This document shows positions 8,648 through 18,891 of a stretch of 64,000 nucleotides of DNA, one piece after another. Origin of the DNA: Hoylesella buccalis ATCC 35310 (GTDB lineage: Bacteria > Bacteroidota > Bacteroidia > Bacteroidales > Bacteroidaceae); NCBI RefSeq assembly GCF_000177075.1, contig NZ_ADEG01000042.1:1-64000 (forward strand), in the 5' to 3' direction. The position numbers and the translations under genes were made by a program. Positions within the stretch are counted from its first letter, which is position 1; each line of letters begins with the position of its first letter. The notes under the pieces are model-generated. The model was given only the letters and a program-made list of their open reading frames with translations. It did not search any database and was not told the origin of the DNA.

Positions 8648-10642
8648 TCATGGCTTTGAAGATGCAGCCATAGTCTGGGGTTTGGTTGGTAAGGGTTGGC
8701 TAGTTACCAACAGATTGGTTACCTTGCTTTTAAAAGAGCTTCCCGCTTTCATCAACGGAAAGACTAAGGTGCGGAAATAATGCATCTGATTATAATCCAC
8801 GTTTCTCAATTTCAGCACGTTGAGTCTGCTCACTATTTTCCCGTTAACCCACAATGAGGTCTCGGTTCGGTCGCCCCGAATTTTCATATTGACCTTCTCG
8901 CCTGGCAATAGTTGGTAGCCGAAGTTGTAGAGATAGCCGTCCCTACTGAACCCGACAAGTCCGTTGATGGGGTCTGACAGATAGAAAGTGGCATCATCGG
9001 AGCTGAACAATACGGTTCCCTTTTCTTCGGGTGCGTAGTCAATGTCGAATGCCACCTCGTAATCCCAGCCCACTTGGTCTATGGGCATGCGGTCTCCACG
9101 GTTCACTTGCGCCCGTTTCAAGATGGTACCCTGTGGATAGTGGCCGGCCACGTTCAGTCCTGGAGCTTCATCTAAGGTCTTGCGCAGAGAGTCAAATTGC
9201 TCAAACGAGAACGAGGTGCTTGTACCCGACCATGTTTTAGTGGAAAGCGTTTGCAAGGCAGGGAAGAACCTGTAGTGCACGTCTTGCGCGCTGATGCCAT
9301 TGCCGATGTGGTCGTTCCAAACAGCAAACATTCCACCTTTGATGCTTCGATGTCCTTCGGGGAACACCACGTCGCCTATATGGGCTGGTGTCCAATTCTG
9401 GTACAATTTCTTGATGTCAAGATAATCCTGGTAGTAACCAGCCTTGGGTACGATGTACACTTGCCAGTCGGGAATGCTGATGATGTCGTACCCCAAGCTG
9501 TCCATGGAGTGAGGATTGGCGTAGTTGTTGTTCCAAATCTGCATGGTAACATCTTTAACTTTGATGGGCGTGGTGCCTTTGGCATGTGTTTGCTGTCCCC
9601 ATATCATAGCCTTCTTGCCGAATTTTTCCACATAGTTAATGTATCTATCCGTAAGGTACCTGAACTTCTCCACCACTTGCTTGTCCTCGTTGGCATATTC
9701 ATCGGTGCCAATGTGCATGTATTTTCCGCTGAAAACAGGTTCGTCACCGCCAAGATACTCTTTGAGCAACGCATCCAGGAAAGTGTATGTTTCGGGGTTG
9801 AACAAATCCAAGTGGTCTTTCCCGTATTTCTTGCTGCCCAATTCCGGCTTGTAACGGGTGAAGGCGAGCGAGTGTGCTGGGAAATCAATCTCGGGTATAA
9901 TCTCAACCCCAAGACTGTCGGCATATCGTTGCAGGCTTCTAAATTCTTCTTTAGTATAGTGTCCGTCGCGCGCCGTCAAGCCTGGATAGGTGTCGCATTC
10001 CAACCTAAACGCCGCTGGCGTGCTGTCGAAATCGTCGTTGAAAAATTGGCGGTGCCCATTATCGTTTAGATGAATGTGCAGTGTGTTCATTTTGTAATAA
10101 GACAACATTTGCACATATTGTCTGAGCACACGCATGGTGAAAAACTTTCGACCACAGTCGAGCATGAACCCTCGGGTGGGATAAGCAGGAGCGTCAATGA
10201 TGGTGCCTTGAGGCATGGTACACCCTTCGTTCTGCCTACACAGTTGCAGAATGGTACGCGTTGCCCAGTGGATGCCTTGGGGCGTGGCAGCTTCCACACG
10301 GGCGACACGCCCGATATTAATTTTGTAAGCCTCGTCGCCTGCGTTTGCCTTGGCCCCCTTTTTGGTGCTAACGGCAAATGCGAAATCCCCTGCCCGAGCC
10401 TTGTCTTTCACGATGGGCAGCGAGGTATTGAACATCTTCTGGTAGTCGGCGGCAAACACCTCGAGAGCCATTGTCACACGCTTGTCATTGCCAGTATACA
10501 CAATGCGCGATGCTTTTGTAGGCACAAAAGAGCCTTTGCCACCGTACCAAGTCTTGAGTTCGGGAATCGTGAAAGGCTTAGGGTTGGCTGCATGTATCGA
10601 AAGCGAGCACGACAACAGTAACAGTAACAAAATCTTTTTCAT
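8648..10642 (-). CDS. beta-N-acetylhexosaminidase, glycoside hydrolase family 20
   Basis: A secreted or periplasmic exo-hydrolase that removes terminal GlcNAc/GalNAc. Counting from the Met at 10642, it has a signal peptide (MKKILLLLLLSC, cleavage near IHA), a GH20 N-terminal alpha/beta domain, and the TIM barrel with the catalytic Asp-Glu pair in HIGTDEY (310-316). Other signatures are LDCGRKFF and HLNDNGHRQF. A beta-rich, lectin-like C-terminal domain (about 515-650) follows. The reading frame extends 14 codons further upstream, but the internal Met gives a proper signal peptide. It is the last gene of the operon, 55 bases after the sugar transporter. Confidence 0.9.
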   Translation of the reverse strand: MKKILLLLLLSCSLSIHAANPKPFTIPELKTWYGGKGSFVPTKASRIVYTGNDKRVTMALEVFAADYQKMFNTSLPIVKDKARAGDFAFAVSTKKGAKANAGDEAYKINIGRVARVEAATPQGIHWATRTILQLCRQNEGCTMPQGTIIDAPAYPTRGFMLDCGRKFFTMRVLRQYVQMLSYYKMNTLHIHLNDNGHRQFFNDDFDSTPAAFRLECDTYPGLTARDGHYTKEEFRSLQRYADSLGVEIIPEIDFPAHSLAFTRYKPELGSKKYGKDHLDLFNPETYTFLDALLKEYLGGDEPVFSGKYMHIGTDEYANEDKQVVEKFRYLTDRYINYVEKFGKKAMIWGQQTHAKGTTPIKVKDVTMQIWNNNYANPHSMDSLGYDIISIPDWQVYIVPKAGYYQDYLDIKKLYQNWTPAHIGDVVFPEGHRSIKGGMFAVWNDHIGNGISAQDVHYRFFPALQTLSTKTWSGTSTSFSFEQFDSLRKTLDEAPGLNVAGHYPQGTILKRAQVNRGDRMPIDQVGWDYEVAFDIDYAPEEKGTVLFSSDDATFYLSDPINGLVGFSRDGYLYNFGYQLLPGEKVNMKIRGDRTETSLWVNGKIVSRLNVLKLRNVDYNQMHYFRTLVFPLMKAGSSFKSKVTNLLVTSQPLPTKPQTMAASSKP

Positions 10643-10697
10643 GTTGCTATGATACATTATTTGGGTATAATCCATGAATTTCACTTGAACAAACTGG

Positions 10698-12095
10698 TTA
10701 TTTGCGTTTGGTCCAGTAGCGTTCTATTTCTTCCAATGACATGCCGGCGGTTTCCGGAATGTATTTCCACATGATGAACATGTAGGGCAGACACATGATG
10801 GCAAAGAATATAAACGTACCGGCAGGTGTCAGCGATGTGAGCATCCATGGTGTGAGCTGTCCCACAAGATAGGTTCCTATCCATAATGCGAAACCGGCGA
10901 TGGACATGGCAACGCCTCTGACACTGTTGGGATACATCTCGGAAAGCAGTACCCAAACCACCGCACTGATAGAGATGGCGCAGCAAAACACATAGAAGAG
11001 AAAGAATGAAAGCATGAAATAGACCGAAAGGTTCAACGCCTCTGTGAATGCGAAATAGAAAGCAATCATCAGTAACGACAGTATCATGCCAGACACACCA
11101 TAATAGATGAGTTTTTTTCTTCCTACCTTGTCGATAATACTCATGGCCAGGATAGTTGTGACACAATTGACGATGCCCACCAGAACTTGGCAGAACAAGG
11201 GATCGGTCATACCTGCATCCTTGAAGATAGAAGGGCCATAATACAACACAGCATTCACGCCCATGAACTGTCCGAGAATGGCGATGCACACTCCGACAAC
11301 GACAGCAGTGAAGATTCCCGGGCGCAGAAGTTGATGCCAGTCGGTCTTAACTTGCGAGGCCAGATTGGATTGTACCTGACTGACAACAGCATCCACTTCT
11401 TTCTTTTCGGAAAAGAATTTTTCAAGAATGCGGGTAGCTTGAGCACTTTTGTTACGAACAACCAGCCACCTCGGACTCTCTGGAATGAAAAACAAAAGGA
11501 TGAAAAAGAACAATGCTGGTATCGTTTCCATGCCCAGCATCCCTCGCCACACCTCATCCACAAATATCAGTTGGAATTGTGAAGATGCGAAAGAATGGCT
11601 TTGAGAAACACCCAAGAGCAAGAAGTTGACCAGATAGGCAGCCAGGAAACCAACTGTTATGGCCAACTGATAGAGGGACACCATTCTGCCTCGATATTGC
11701 GAAACGGAAACCTCTGATATGTACATGGGTGCAACTATTGATACTACGCCGATGCCAACGCCGCCCACTATACGATAAATCACTAACCAATTGAACGTAG
11801 GGGTGATGGCACACCCGATGGCTGAAACGGTGAACAAGATGGCGGACAGGAACATGGCAGGCTTGCGTCCAATCTCGTCACTTAACCAACCGGCGAAAGC
11901 CACGCCTATGATAGAACCGATCAAGGCACAACCTACATACCACCCCTGTTGTAAAACACTAAGCGAAAACTGACTCGTGACCTGGTCTATGGTGCCTGAT
12001 ATGACGGCCGTGTCATACCCAAAGAGCAGTCCGCCCAATGCCGCAGCCAGCGCCAAATAAAACACATATCCCAGTTTTACGGAAGAATCATTCAT
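10698..12095 (-). CDS. MFS sugar:H+ symporter, sugar porter family
   Basis: A 465-residue inner-membrane transporter with 12 predicted helices. Sugar-porter signatures are present: GGLLFGYDTAVISG in helix 1, DEIGRKP between helices 2 and 3, PESPRWL after helix 6, DKVGRKK, and PETAGMSLEEIE at the C-terminus. The family includes XylE, AraE and GalP and imports monosaccharides with protons. In this operon it most likely takes up the monosaccharide released by GH20 or the other enzymes; substrate specificity cannot be read. It is 18 bases from the DUF4434 gene upstream and 55 bases from GH20 downstream. Confidence 0.92.
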   Translation of the reverse strand: MNDSSVKLGYVFYLALAAALGGLLFGYDTAVISGTIDQVTSQFSLSVLQQGWYVGCALIGSIIGVAFAGWLSDEIGRKPAMFLSAILFTVSAIGCAITPTFNWLVIYRIVGGVGIGVVSIVAPMYISEVSVSQYRGRMVSLYQLAITVGFLAAYLVNFLLLGVSQSHSFASSQFQLIFVDEVWRGMLGMETIPALFFFILLFFIPESPRWLVVRNKSAQATRILEKFFSEKKEVDAVVSQVQSNLASQVKTDWHQLLRPGIFTAVVVGVCIAILGQFMGVNAVLYYGPSIFKDAGMTDPLFCQVLVGIVNCVTTILAMSIIDKVGRKKLIYYGVSGMILSLLMIAFYFAFTEALNLSVYFMLSFFLFYVFCCAISISAVVWVLLSEMYPNSVRGVAMSIAGFALWIGTYLVGQLTPWMLTSLTPAGTFIFFAIMCLPYMFIMWKYIPETAGMSLEEIERYWTKRK

Positions 12096-12113
12096 GATAT
12101 GGAAAACTATAGA

Positions 12114-13208
12114 TTACCTGATATTGAAATATTCTTTATAACGATCGTACAAGTGATGTGCCTGGATGTAGGCCGACTGTGGACTCATAAAGTGGGAGAA
12201 TTCGAAAGTAATGGCTTTATCGTAATGACACCGCTTGGCAGCTTCCAGCTTCATTCTCAGCTTGTCAAATTTAATTGGCAAGAACCTGATGGGCATGTCA
12301 CGGTCGAACGATTCGGCATTGGTCCAACATTGCATACCATACCTGTCGGCCAACTTTTTGTTCACCGAGAAGAAAGCATCCAGCTCATCATAGTCGATGT
12401 GTCCGTCTTGGAAAGCACAGGCATCAACCACGTCGTGTATGCCATCAAAAATCTCGTTCCATTCACGCTCATGTTCCTCCACGGAAACCGCTTGGGCTTT
12501 GCTGAGCTGCTGCGTACCCATCACCGCTTTCTTTCCGTCTATCCATGGAGAGATAAATACAGGTAAACCATCAGAAACATCCTTACACTGCTTGCCTAGG
12601 GCATGGAACGTGGGAATGGCACCTTTGGTCTGTCTACTAATTTCGGTGCTGATGTACCATCCCTTAAAGCTCTTGTGGTGACCATAACGCTTCCACACTT
12701 CATCGATGACATATTTGTTGTCCTCAATCTCCCAAGACATGTCACCCGTGTCCCAGTATCGACCAGAATCGTAAAGGCCAAAGTAGAACTTCATGCCGTA
12801 TCGATCGGCCAGGCGGAGATACATGTCTATCAAATCGACAGAAGGCATGTAACATCCATGCTTCTTAACAAGATACTCGGAGGGATAGGTCATGAACTTA
12901 CGGTACCCACAGCGGATGACAATCACGGTATCAATGCCGATAGCCTTCATGTACTTGAAATCCTGATCCCATTCTTTTTCTCCCCAGTTTTGGTGAGGAA
13001 TGTCATGGGAAATCTCATCCAAAAAAGTACCAGTTATCTTCAGTCCGTTGTTCTTCGGAACGATGAGAGAGCCACTAACGCCTTTTCCTTGCGTATTGAG
13101 CAGATTCTCTGTTTTTGTCAGTTGGTTGGCTCCCTTTGCTATCGGGGCCATCGTTATAGCTGCTCCTGCGAGTGCCGTCTTTTTGATAAATTCTCTTCTA
13201 TTGACCAT
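12114..13208 (-). CDS. Tat-exported DUF4434 protein (TIM-barrel glycosidase-like), copy 1
   Basis: A 364-residue protein with a twin-arginine signal (NRREFIKKT followed by ALAGAAITMAPIA). The mature part matches DUF4434-type proteins: GTFLDEISHDIPHQNW at the start of the domain, GIDTVIVIR, FYFGLYDSGRYW, WYISTEISRQTK, CAFQDGHIDYDEL and FDRDMPIRFLPIK. These look like TIM-barrel strands, and ExxR plus FQDG may carry active-site acids. Activity is unknown. It is a clear paralogue of the protein at 25451-26521, with long identical runs across the whole length. It lies between the acetylesterase and the sugar transporter. Confidence 0.75.
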   Translation of the reverse strand: MVNRREFIKKTALAGAAITMAPIAKGANQLTKTENLLNTQGKGVSGSLIVPKNNGLKITGTFLDEISHDIPHQNWGEKEWDQDFKYMKAIGIDTVIVIRCGYRKFMTYPSEYLVKKHGCYMPSVDLIDMYLRLADRYGMKFYFGLYDSGRYWDTGDMSWEIEDNKYVIDEVWKRYGHHKSFKGWYISTEISRQTKGAIPTFHALGKQCKDVSDGLPVFISPWIDGKKAVMGTQQLSKAQAVSVEEHEREWNEIFDGIHDVVDACAFQDGHIDYDELDAFFSVNKKLADRYGMQCWTNAESFDRDMPIRFLPIKFDKLRMKLEAAKRCHYDKAITFEFSHFMSPQSAYIQAHHLYDRYKEYFNIR

Positions 13209-13281
13209 TGTTATTTGATTTTTTATGAATATAAGGCAAAGTTAATGAATGATGCCGAACCACTGGCACCTTGATTTCGGA

Positions 13282-14709
13282 TTATTTTATTTCAGCTCTG
13301 AAGGGAGAGGCCGGAAGTCCTGCATTGTTGCACAAATCAGCCTGCATATAGTTGCGGAAACAATAACGCACCTCGGTAGGCTGACGCACAGAGTCGTTCC
13401 ACACTTTAACTTTGGCAGTACTATTGATGATTCTTGCATTGGCAGGATGTATTTTTCCACTTGCGTCAACAAGCTCGAAGCCACGTATTTCTTGATTTTC
13501 AGGAATCATGCCCTCTTGTCCGTGCTCAAATGTAACTTCCACAATGCCATCCTTAAGCGTACACGACTTGTAAATCGGCCCAGAATAAAGAAAGCCACTG
13601 CGACCGTATGTCTTTGTCAGCGCCCAATAGGCGAGTCGCTCGCCCACCTTTATTTTATATGGTGGGTGTATAAACAGCTCACTGCCGGCATCGGTTGTAG
13701 TCACCATTCCCACATTGGGCACCTCGCTCATCAGCTCCAATTGGCACTGGCGAAACCATGCCCATTCGAGTTTATCCTTGCCGCCCGCCTGATAGGGTGC
13801 TATCTGCACGTAATAGATGGGCATGTCTTTATTTTCAAAAAAGGTTCTCCATTGTTGCACCATCGCTGGAAAAAGACGTTTGTATAGGGCTGGATTGGAA
13901 ACGTTGGCCTCACCTTGATACCATATCACGCCTCGTACGGGGAATCCTTTCCAAGGGTTTACCATGGCATTCCACAGCAGTGTAGGTGTACCAGCTTCCC
14001 ATCCAAACTTGGACTGGTTGACATCAGGCAATTTTACCTCACTGAATTGTTGTAGAGTCTGTCGACTCATCCATGCCTCGATTTTGGATGCGCTCCACGA
14101 GCTGTGAATTAATCCTACCGGTACGTTGATGGAGCGTTGCAACAAATCTCCGAAGAAATAGGCCGTTGCGCTGAAGTCGCCTACCGCCTGTGATGACAAT
14201 TCCATCCATTGTCCTTTCACACCCTCGGTCTTGGGTGTGGTACTCCAATCGCGTTGAACGGTGTAGAGTCGCAGCTGCCTACGTGGGTTAGCCGATACAA
14301 TGTAAGGCTGGCAACCATAAACGGGTTGACCCTTGAATCCGCGCACGGGCATTTCCATGTTGGACTGTCCGGAACAGAACCAAACCTCGCCAAGGAGGAT
14401 ATTTCTCAGGGTTAACACCTCGCCATCAGAGAATGTGATGGAGTATGGGCCTCCTGCCGAAGTGGTATGCAACGTGGCTTGCCAACGGCCGTTACTGTCG
14501 CTTTGCGTCATGATGCGTTTGTCACTCCACGATGCTTTAATCGTTATTTTACTGTTTTTCTTGGCAGTGCCTGTGAACCTGACATCCGCCTGTTGTTGTA
14601 GCACCATGTTGTCTCCCCATATTGAGGTCAAGGTCACCTTGGCAGTAGTGTTGCTTGGTGTTACACAAGCTACAAGGAGTGCGGCACAAGATAAAAAGAA
14701 TTGTTTCAT
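13282..14709 (-). CDS. sialate O-acetylesterase family protein
   Basis: A 475-residue secreted esterase (signal peptide about 1-23, MKQFFLSCAALLVACV). It shows the SGNH/SASA features: catalytic Ser in GQSNM (114-118, Ser116) and GVIWYQGEANV containing the conserved Gly/Glu block. A catalytic Asp-x-x-His is expected near the C-terminal half (SELFIHPPYK). Family members remove O-acetyl groups from sialic acids or from plant glycans. Here it implies an acetylated substrate glycan. Its start codon overlaps the stop of the fusion gene upstream by four bases, so translation is coupled. Confidence 0.88.
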   Translation of the reverse strand: MKQFFLSCAALLVACVTPSNTTAKVTLTSIWGDNMVLQQQADVRFTGTAKKNSKITIKASWSDKRIMTQSDSNGRWQATLHTTSAGGPYSITFSDGEVLTLRNILLGEVWFCSGQSNMEMPVRGFKGQPVYGCQPYIVSANPRRQLRLYTVQRDWSTTPKTEGVKGQWMELSSQAVGDFSATAYFFGDLLQRSINVPVGLIHSSWSASKIEAWMSRQTLQQFSEVKLPDVNQSKFGWEAGTPTLLWNAMVNPWKGFPVRGVIWYQGEANVSNPALYKRLFPAMVQQWRTFFENKDMPIYYVQIAPYQAGGKDKLEWAWFRQCQLELMSEVPNVGMVTTTDAGSELFIHPPYKIKVGERLAYWALTKTYGRSGFLYSGPIYKSCTLKDGIVEVTFEHGQEGMIPENQEIRGFELVDASGKIHPANARIINSTAKVKVWNDSVRQPTEVRYCFRNYMQADLCNNAGLPASPFRAEIK

Positions 14710-17387
14710 TTTCGTGTTATTTCTTCTTGGTAAACATTTCCGAAACGGTCGGTCACTCGCACGGCCAATTTAGATTTGGAATTGCGAGGCGTGGCACGGA
14801 ACATGTGTTTGGTGGGCAGGGGCGCAATCCAGCTTTGCATGGTCTTGCGATGGTCCTTAACCATTTTTACGGCTGCTGGGTCCAGACCGGTGTATTGCGT
14901 CATCACACCCATCGGCTTACCGTTTTCCAACCACTCCACTTTCCATTGGTCGTCATAATTCCACACATTGGCGATGATATCCTTGGGATATTCTTTCACC
15001 GTGCCAGGTGCATACGCCCTGAACTGGTATGTCTTGGGATAGCCCGTACTATTGTAATACCAGCTTACCTTCTTGCCATCCATCTCAAAGACCTGACATC
15101 CCTGCGGCGTACCGTCAAGGCATAATGGAGCGTGCCACCATGTTCCACATACGGCTCCGATGTTGTGTTCCATCTGATGGTTGTTGAAAATGACGTTCGA
15201 ATTGGTATGCATGTGCCCTGTGAGGAAATGCGATTCGTAGCCATCAAGCAGTTTGAAGAGCGACTCTGCGTTGATGGTTTCGCCTCCTAAGTATTCGTAG
15301 GTGTAAACAAACGGTTGTTCTTTCACCGTAGATCTGAAAGGAATATGCGCCGCTACAAACACTACGGTGCCTTTGGGAACATAGGAAAGGTCTTGCTCCA
15401 ACCACTTGAAGGTATTCTCATCGATGTATCCTACATAGAAGTATTGTCGTCCAACGTAAAAGCAATTATTGATAACGATATAGTGTGCGTTGCCTTTGTT
15501 GAAAGAATAGCATGATGGTCCGAAATGCGTTTCAAACGATCGGTAGGATGTTTCGTGCGTTCGGCCATTGTAGTCCATATCGTGATTTCCAATCACTCGA
15601 TAAAAAGGAAGGTCGATGCGCTGTGCCTGTCGCATGTAATCCTCAAAGAATGTTGTCGGCGTATCCCAACAGATGTCACCGCATGATAACCCAAACGCAT
15701 CTTTGTCAGGGGTTGAGGCCAACAACTTGCGATAGTCGTCCACTACTGGGCCGTATTTCAACCAGTGCTCTTTGGAGTTGGCTTGCACGTCGGCCTCTAC
15801 GATGGCGATATGTTTTGTGTCGTCCTTGGGATTTTTCTTGAGTTTGAAATTGTATTCCATCTGTTGTTTCTGATGGTCAGTTTCTTGATAAAACAGGGGT
15901 ATTCCCCTATTGGTTTCGGTGAGATATCCGGCAGGCGTGGATATGTACACAAACCGCGTGTCACCCACGTTTGGGATGCGATATACGCCGTTCTTATCTG
16001 TCGTTACACAGCGTTTCCCATCTGTCACCACAACATTGGGTACGCCCTTGCCTTCGCAAGTGACCGATCCATACAGCTCGTGTGGATTAGGCACATGGTC
16101 TTCGTCCAACGCTTCTTTCAGCTCTTTCCACCAATCATAGAGGATGATGTGCACGATGTCGAATATCATGACTCCGTCAGACTCTTTGAGGTTCATGCTG
16201 ACAGCTTTCTGAAACTGCAAGGGGTTTTTACGGTAGTCTTCTACATACAGGCCTCCATAGAATGGCTTGGCGCCTTGCAACAGCTGCCTTGTGTATTTGC
16301 AACCGCCTTCCACGCAGAGGTATTCGCCTGACGAGACTTCGCTGTCGGTCTCGTTTTTGTACAATCCTGACGACTTGTAATAATCGTCTATGGTTACATT
16401 TTTATAATAATTACCGTTGGTGTAGAAGTCTATCAGTTCTGCATAGCCATATTGACGATACTCAGGCGTGGCCCATGGGAAATCCTTTGAAGGATCATAC
16501 TTGTTGCTTGCCCAGTTCACACCCACCTCATAATAGGTAGGGTACCATGCCCCCGTGTATGAGGCCAGTATACATTGGGAATCTATTTTTTTTATTGCGG
16601 ATCTGACATCCTTTATAAAACCATAGATGACAGAGGCACGCCACTCTATCCATTTCTTGTAATACGGACCGGGAATCCTGTCGAACGAGCCTTTGTCGTT
16701 GGCTTTCCATTCATAGATGTCTTCTGGATATCTGTTTAGTTTTTGACCGATGTATTTTTCAAACAAGGTGCGCGATGCTTCCGAAAAGTCTGATTCGATG
16801 CAATCATAACGCGCCCTGTCCAACATGATACCGTCAAACTTGAAGCGTTTTACCACCTCTTTCACGATGTTGATTTCATGTCGTTGCACGTCTTTCAAGG
16901 CCGGATTTAAGAACATGGACGTTTTTCCATTTAGTTCTGTCACGGGGATGAGTCCTTTTCCGGGAACGTAATTGATGGATTGCCATTTCTTGTTTTTCCC
17001 AAAGACAGCTCCTCTTAACTGGCCGTGCGCTTTGCTTCCGTCAGCGAAGATGTTCATGCCGGCAAAGATAATCATGCCTCGCTTGTGAGCTTCAGAGATG
17101 AACGTGTTGATAAAATCAAAATCAGGACGTGTAAATCCCTTCCACGTTCTTTTCCTCGATGTGTACTTACTGTCGTAAAGCACCTCGCCGGTGTTATCCT
17201 TGATGTCTAATACTAAATGTGTGATACCGGCCTCATGACATTTGCCAACGTAATACCTGATGGAGTCAGGATAGCTGAATCGCTCGAAGTTGGCCGAACA
17301 ATCCAACCACATGACCTTGGGTTTGATTGTGGCAAAAGTCAGTAAGGTGGTGCACAATAGGAGTAGTGTGAGACAGGCTCTTTTCAT
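14706..17387 (-). CDS. fusion: GHL10-like TIM barrel plus calcineurin-like phosphoesterase
   Basis: A single 893-residue secreted polypeptide. Residues 1-20 are a signal peptide. Residues 22-425 are a glycosyl-hydrolase-like TIM barrel (MWLDCSANFERF, THLVLDIKDNTG, FDGIMLDRARYD, LASYTGAWYPTYYEVGVNW), paralogous to the lipoprotein at 17408-18790. Residues about 437-515 are a small beta domain of the MetallophosN kind. Residues 525-755 are a metallophosphoesterase with CGDICWD (569-575), GNHD (600-603), AAHIP (689-693) and TGHMHTN (723-729); the first metal motif reads DVQ rather than DxH. Residues 757-893 resemble the C-terminal domain of such esterases. The frame is open throughout, so the fusion looks real. 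It suggests coupled attack on a phosphorylated glycan, which is an inference. Confidence 0.82.
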   Translation of the reverse strand: MKRACLTLLLLCTTLLTFATIKPKVMWLDCSANFERFSYPDSIRYYVGKCHEAGITHLVLDIKDNTGEVLYDSKYTSRKRTWKGFTRPDFDFINTFISEAHKRGMIIFAGMNIFADGSKAHGQLRGAVFGKNKKWQSINYVPGKGLIPVTELNGKTSMFLNPALKDVQRHEINIVKEVVKRFKFDGIMLDRARYDCIESDFSEASRTLFEKYIGQKLNRYPEDIYEWKANDKGSFDRIPGPYYKKWIEWRASVIYGFIKDVRSAIKKIDSQCILASYTGAWYPTYYEVGVNWASNKYDPSKDFPWATPEYRQYGYAELIDFYTNGNYYKNVTIDDYYKSSGLYKNETDSEVSSGEYLCVEGGCKYTRQLLQGAKPFYGGLYVEDYRKNPLQFQKAVSMNLKESDGVMIFDIVHIILYDWWKELKEALDEDHVPNPHELYGSVTCEGKGVPNVVVTDGKRCVTTDKNGVYRIPNVGDTRFVYISTPAGYLTETNRGIPLFYQETDHQKQQMEYNFKLKKNPKDDTKHIAIVEADVQANSKEHWLKYGPVVDDYRKLLASTPDKDAFGLSCGDICWDTPTTFFEDYMRQAQRIDLPFYRVIGNHDMDYNGRTHETSYRSFETHFGPSCYSFNKGNAHYIVINNCFYVGRQYFYVGYIDENTFKWLEQDLSYVPKGTVVFVAAHIPFRSTVKEQPFVYTYEYLGGETINAESLFKLLDGYESHFLTGHMHTNSNVIFNNHQMEHNIGAVCGTWWHAPLCLDGTPQGCQVFEMDGKKVSWYYNSTGYPKTYQFRAYAPGTVKEYPKDIIANVWNYDDQWKVEWLENGKPMGVMTQYTGLDPAAVKMVKDHRKTMQSWIAPLPTKHMFRATPRNSKSKLAVRVTDRFGNVYQEEITRK

Positions 17388-17407
17388 AAGTCGTATATTA
17401 TATGTTA

Positions 17408-18790
17408 TTACTTTGTTTTGTCGATGGCTTTAGCAATACCTTCCTTGGCATATTTCCATTGATTGGCTTTCTTAAGATGAATCATGTCGAACAGAAAATA
17501 ACCGTTACAAGCATCCATGCATGCCTTGACAGATTGCACGATGGCTTGGTTTTCCTGCTCTTGGGTGGCTTTGTTGGCCGTGTCCCAATTACCGACATCA
17601 GGTCCTCCCACTACTTTGGGGCAAGCCCCTTTTATCTTTGACATGGCCTGTTGGCAGAATCCCTGCATGGTCCATTCCGTATTGCCATAAACAAGCAATG
17701 GCGAGGCGTACGCACCAATGAGCATTTGATCCATCAAGTCAGCGTATCCGAAGGAGTGATAGTTTTTAGTTGCCCATCTATAATAATCAGAGGTTTTAAA
17801 ATTAGGAGAGCCCCAATTCACACCCACAGTGTAATAGGTAGAGTACCAACCACCAACATACACGCCAAATTGTATTTTTGAATTGACGCTCTTGACTGCG
17901 TTTCGTGCCTTTTCCATAAAGTCGCGAATGGTTTTTGCTCTAAACTCCAACCATTTCTTTGTGTAATCAGAAGATTTCCCCGATAGCTTTGTCGCGCCTT
18001 TGGGAAGGATGTCTTCTGGGAAATTAGAGACTTTGCTTCCCATATATGTTTCAAATTTTTTGCGAGAAAGATCAGAGAAATCAGCACGCAAATCCAAATA
18101 TCTGCCTCGATCCAACACGATACCATCAAGGTCATATTTCGCAAGATCTCGCAACAAGTTGCAAAGAAAAGTTTGCACTTCCGGATTGGCTGGATTTAGA
18201 AACTTGGTAGGCTCAGCCTCGTCCATGATACTGACAATTCCCTGAGCTGTGCTCATTTGTGTTGTCCATGCCCTTTTGCTCTCGTCACGATACACCATGC
18301 CCGTTCCGTTGTTCATGGTGTTTCCTCCCACAAACGTGTTAATGCCTGCATGAACTTTCAAACCCAATTTTCGTGCGGCATCTATGAACGCTTGCAAATA
18401 GTCCCACGTGGCCGTGCGGTCTATCTTTGTATAGCCTGTAGATGTCCATGCGTATTGATATTTCACTTGTTCTACTGTAGAGGTCTTGAACAACACGTCA
18501 CCACATGTTGGGCGCACGTCTACCACGATATCCGTGAAACCTGCGTCTTTAGCAAGGGTCAAATCTCTTGTTATGGCCTCTTTACTATTGGCGAAGTCAG
18601 GAAAATTCGCTGCCGCGTCAATCCAGATATATCTCGGTTTGTCGGTCTTATTTTCTATTTCTTTGTTATTTTCCTGTTCTTCCTTTTGTTTGTTTTGTCC
18701 CCAATAATCTATTGGATCTTTTGATCCACATGCTACAAAAACAAGTAGAGTCAGGAATAAAAGGCTGATAGTACAATGTTGTTGCTTCAT
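17408..18790 (-). CDS. GHL10-like TIM-barrel lipoprotein
   Basis: A 460-residue lipoprotein: the signal peptide ends VFVAC with the lipid Cys at about 21, followed by a KQKEEQENNKE-rich linker. The rest is a glycosidase-like barrel homologous to the first half of the neighbouring fusion protein: YIWIDAAANFPDF, TDIVVDVRPTCGDVLF, LDGIVLDRGRYLDLRADFS and GVYVGGWYSTYYTVGVNWG. The LDR(G/A)RYD motif shared by both proteins is a good candidate for the active-site region. Probably surface or periplasmic. It is separated from the DUF5018 gene by 152 bases that contain a 12-bp perfect hairpin, and from the next gene by 20. Confidence 0.78.
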   Translation of the reverse strand: MKQQHCTISLLFLTLLVFVACGSKDPIDYWGQNKQKEEQENNKEIENKTDKPRYIWIDAAANFPDFANSKEAITRDLTLAKDAGFTDIVVDVRPTCGDVLFKTSTVEQVKYQYAWTSTGYTKIDRTATWDYLQAFIDAARKLGLKVHAGINTFVGGNTMNNGTGMVYRDESKRAWTTQMSTAQGIVSIMDEAEPTKFLNPANPEVQTFLCNLLRDLAKYDLDGIVLDRGRYLDLRADFSDLSRKKFETYMGSKVSNFPEDILPKGATKLSGKSSDYTKKWLEFRAKTIRDFMEKARNAVKSVNSKIQFGVYVGGWYSTYYTVGVNWGSPNFKTSDYYRWATKNYHSFGYADLMDQMLIGAYASPLLVYGNTEWTMQGFCQQAMSKIKGACPKVVGGPDVGNWDTANKATQEQENQAIVQSVKACMDACNGYFLFDMIHLKKANQWKYAKEGIAKAIDKTK

Positions 18791-18891
18791 CCGTTGTCCT
18801 TTATTATTTTATTATTGTCATTAAATTTACGGTTCTTTTTTCATCATCCAACAAAATGGATATGTTTTTTATCAACCGTGAACGATAATAG

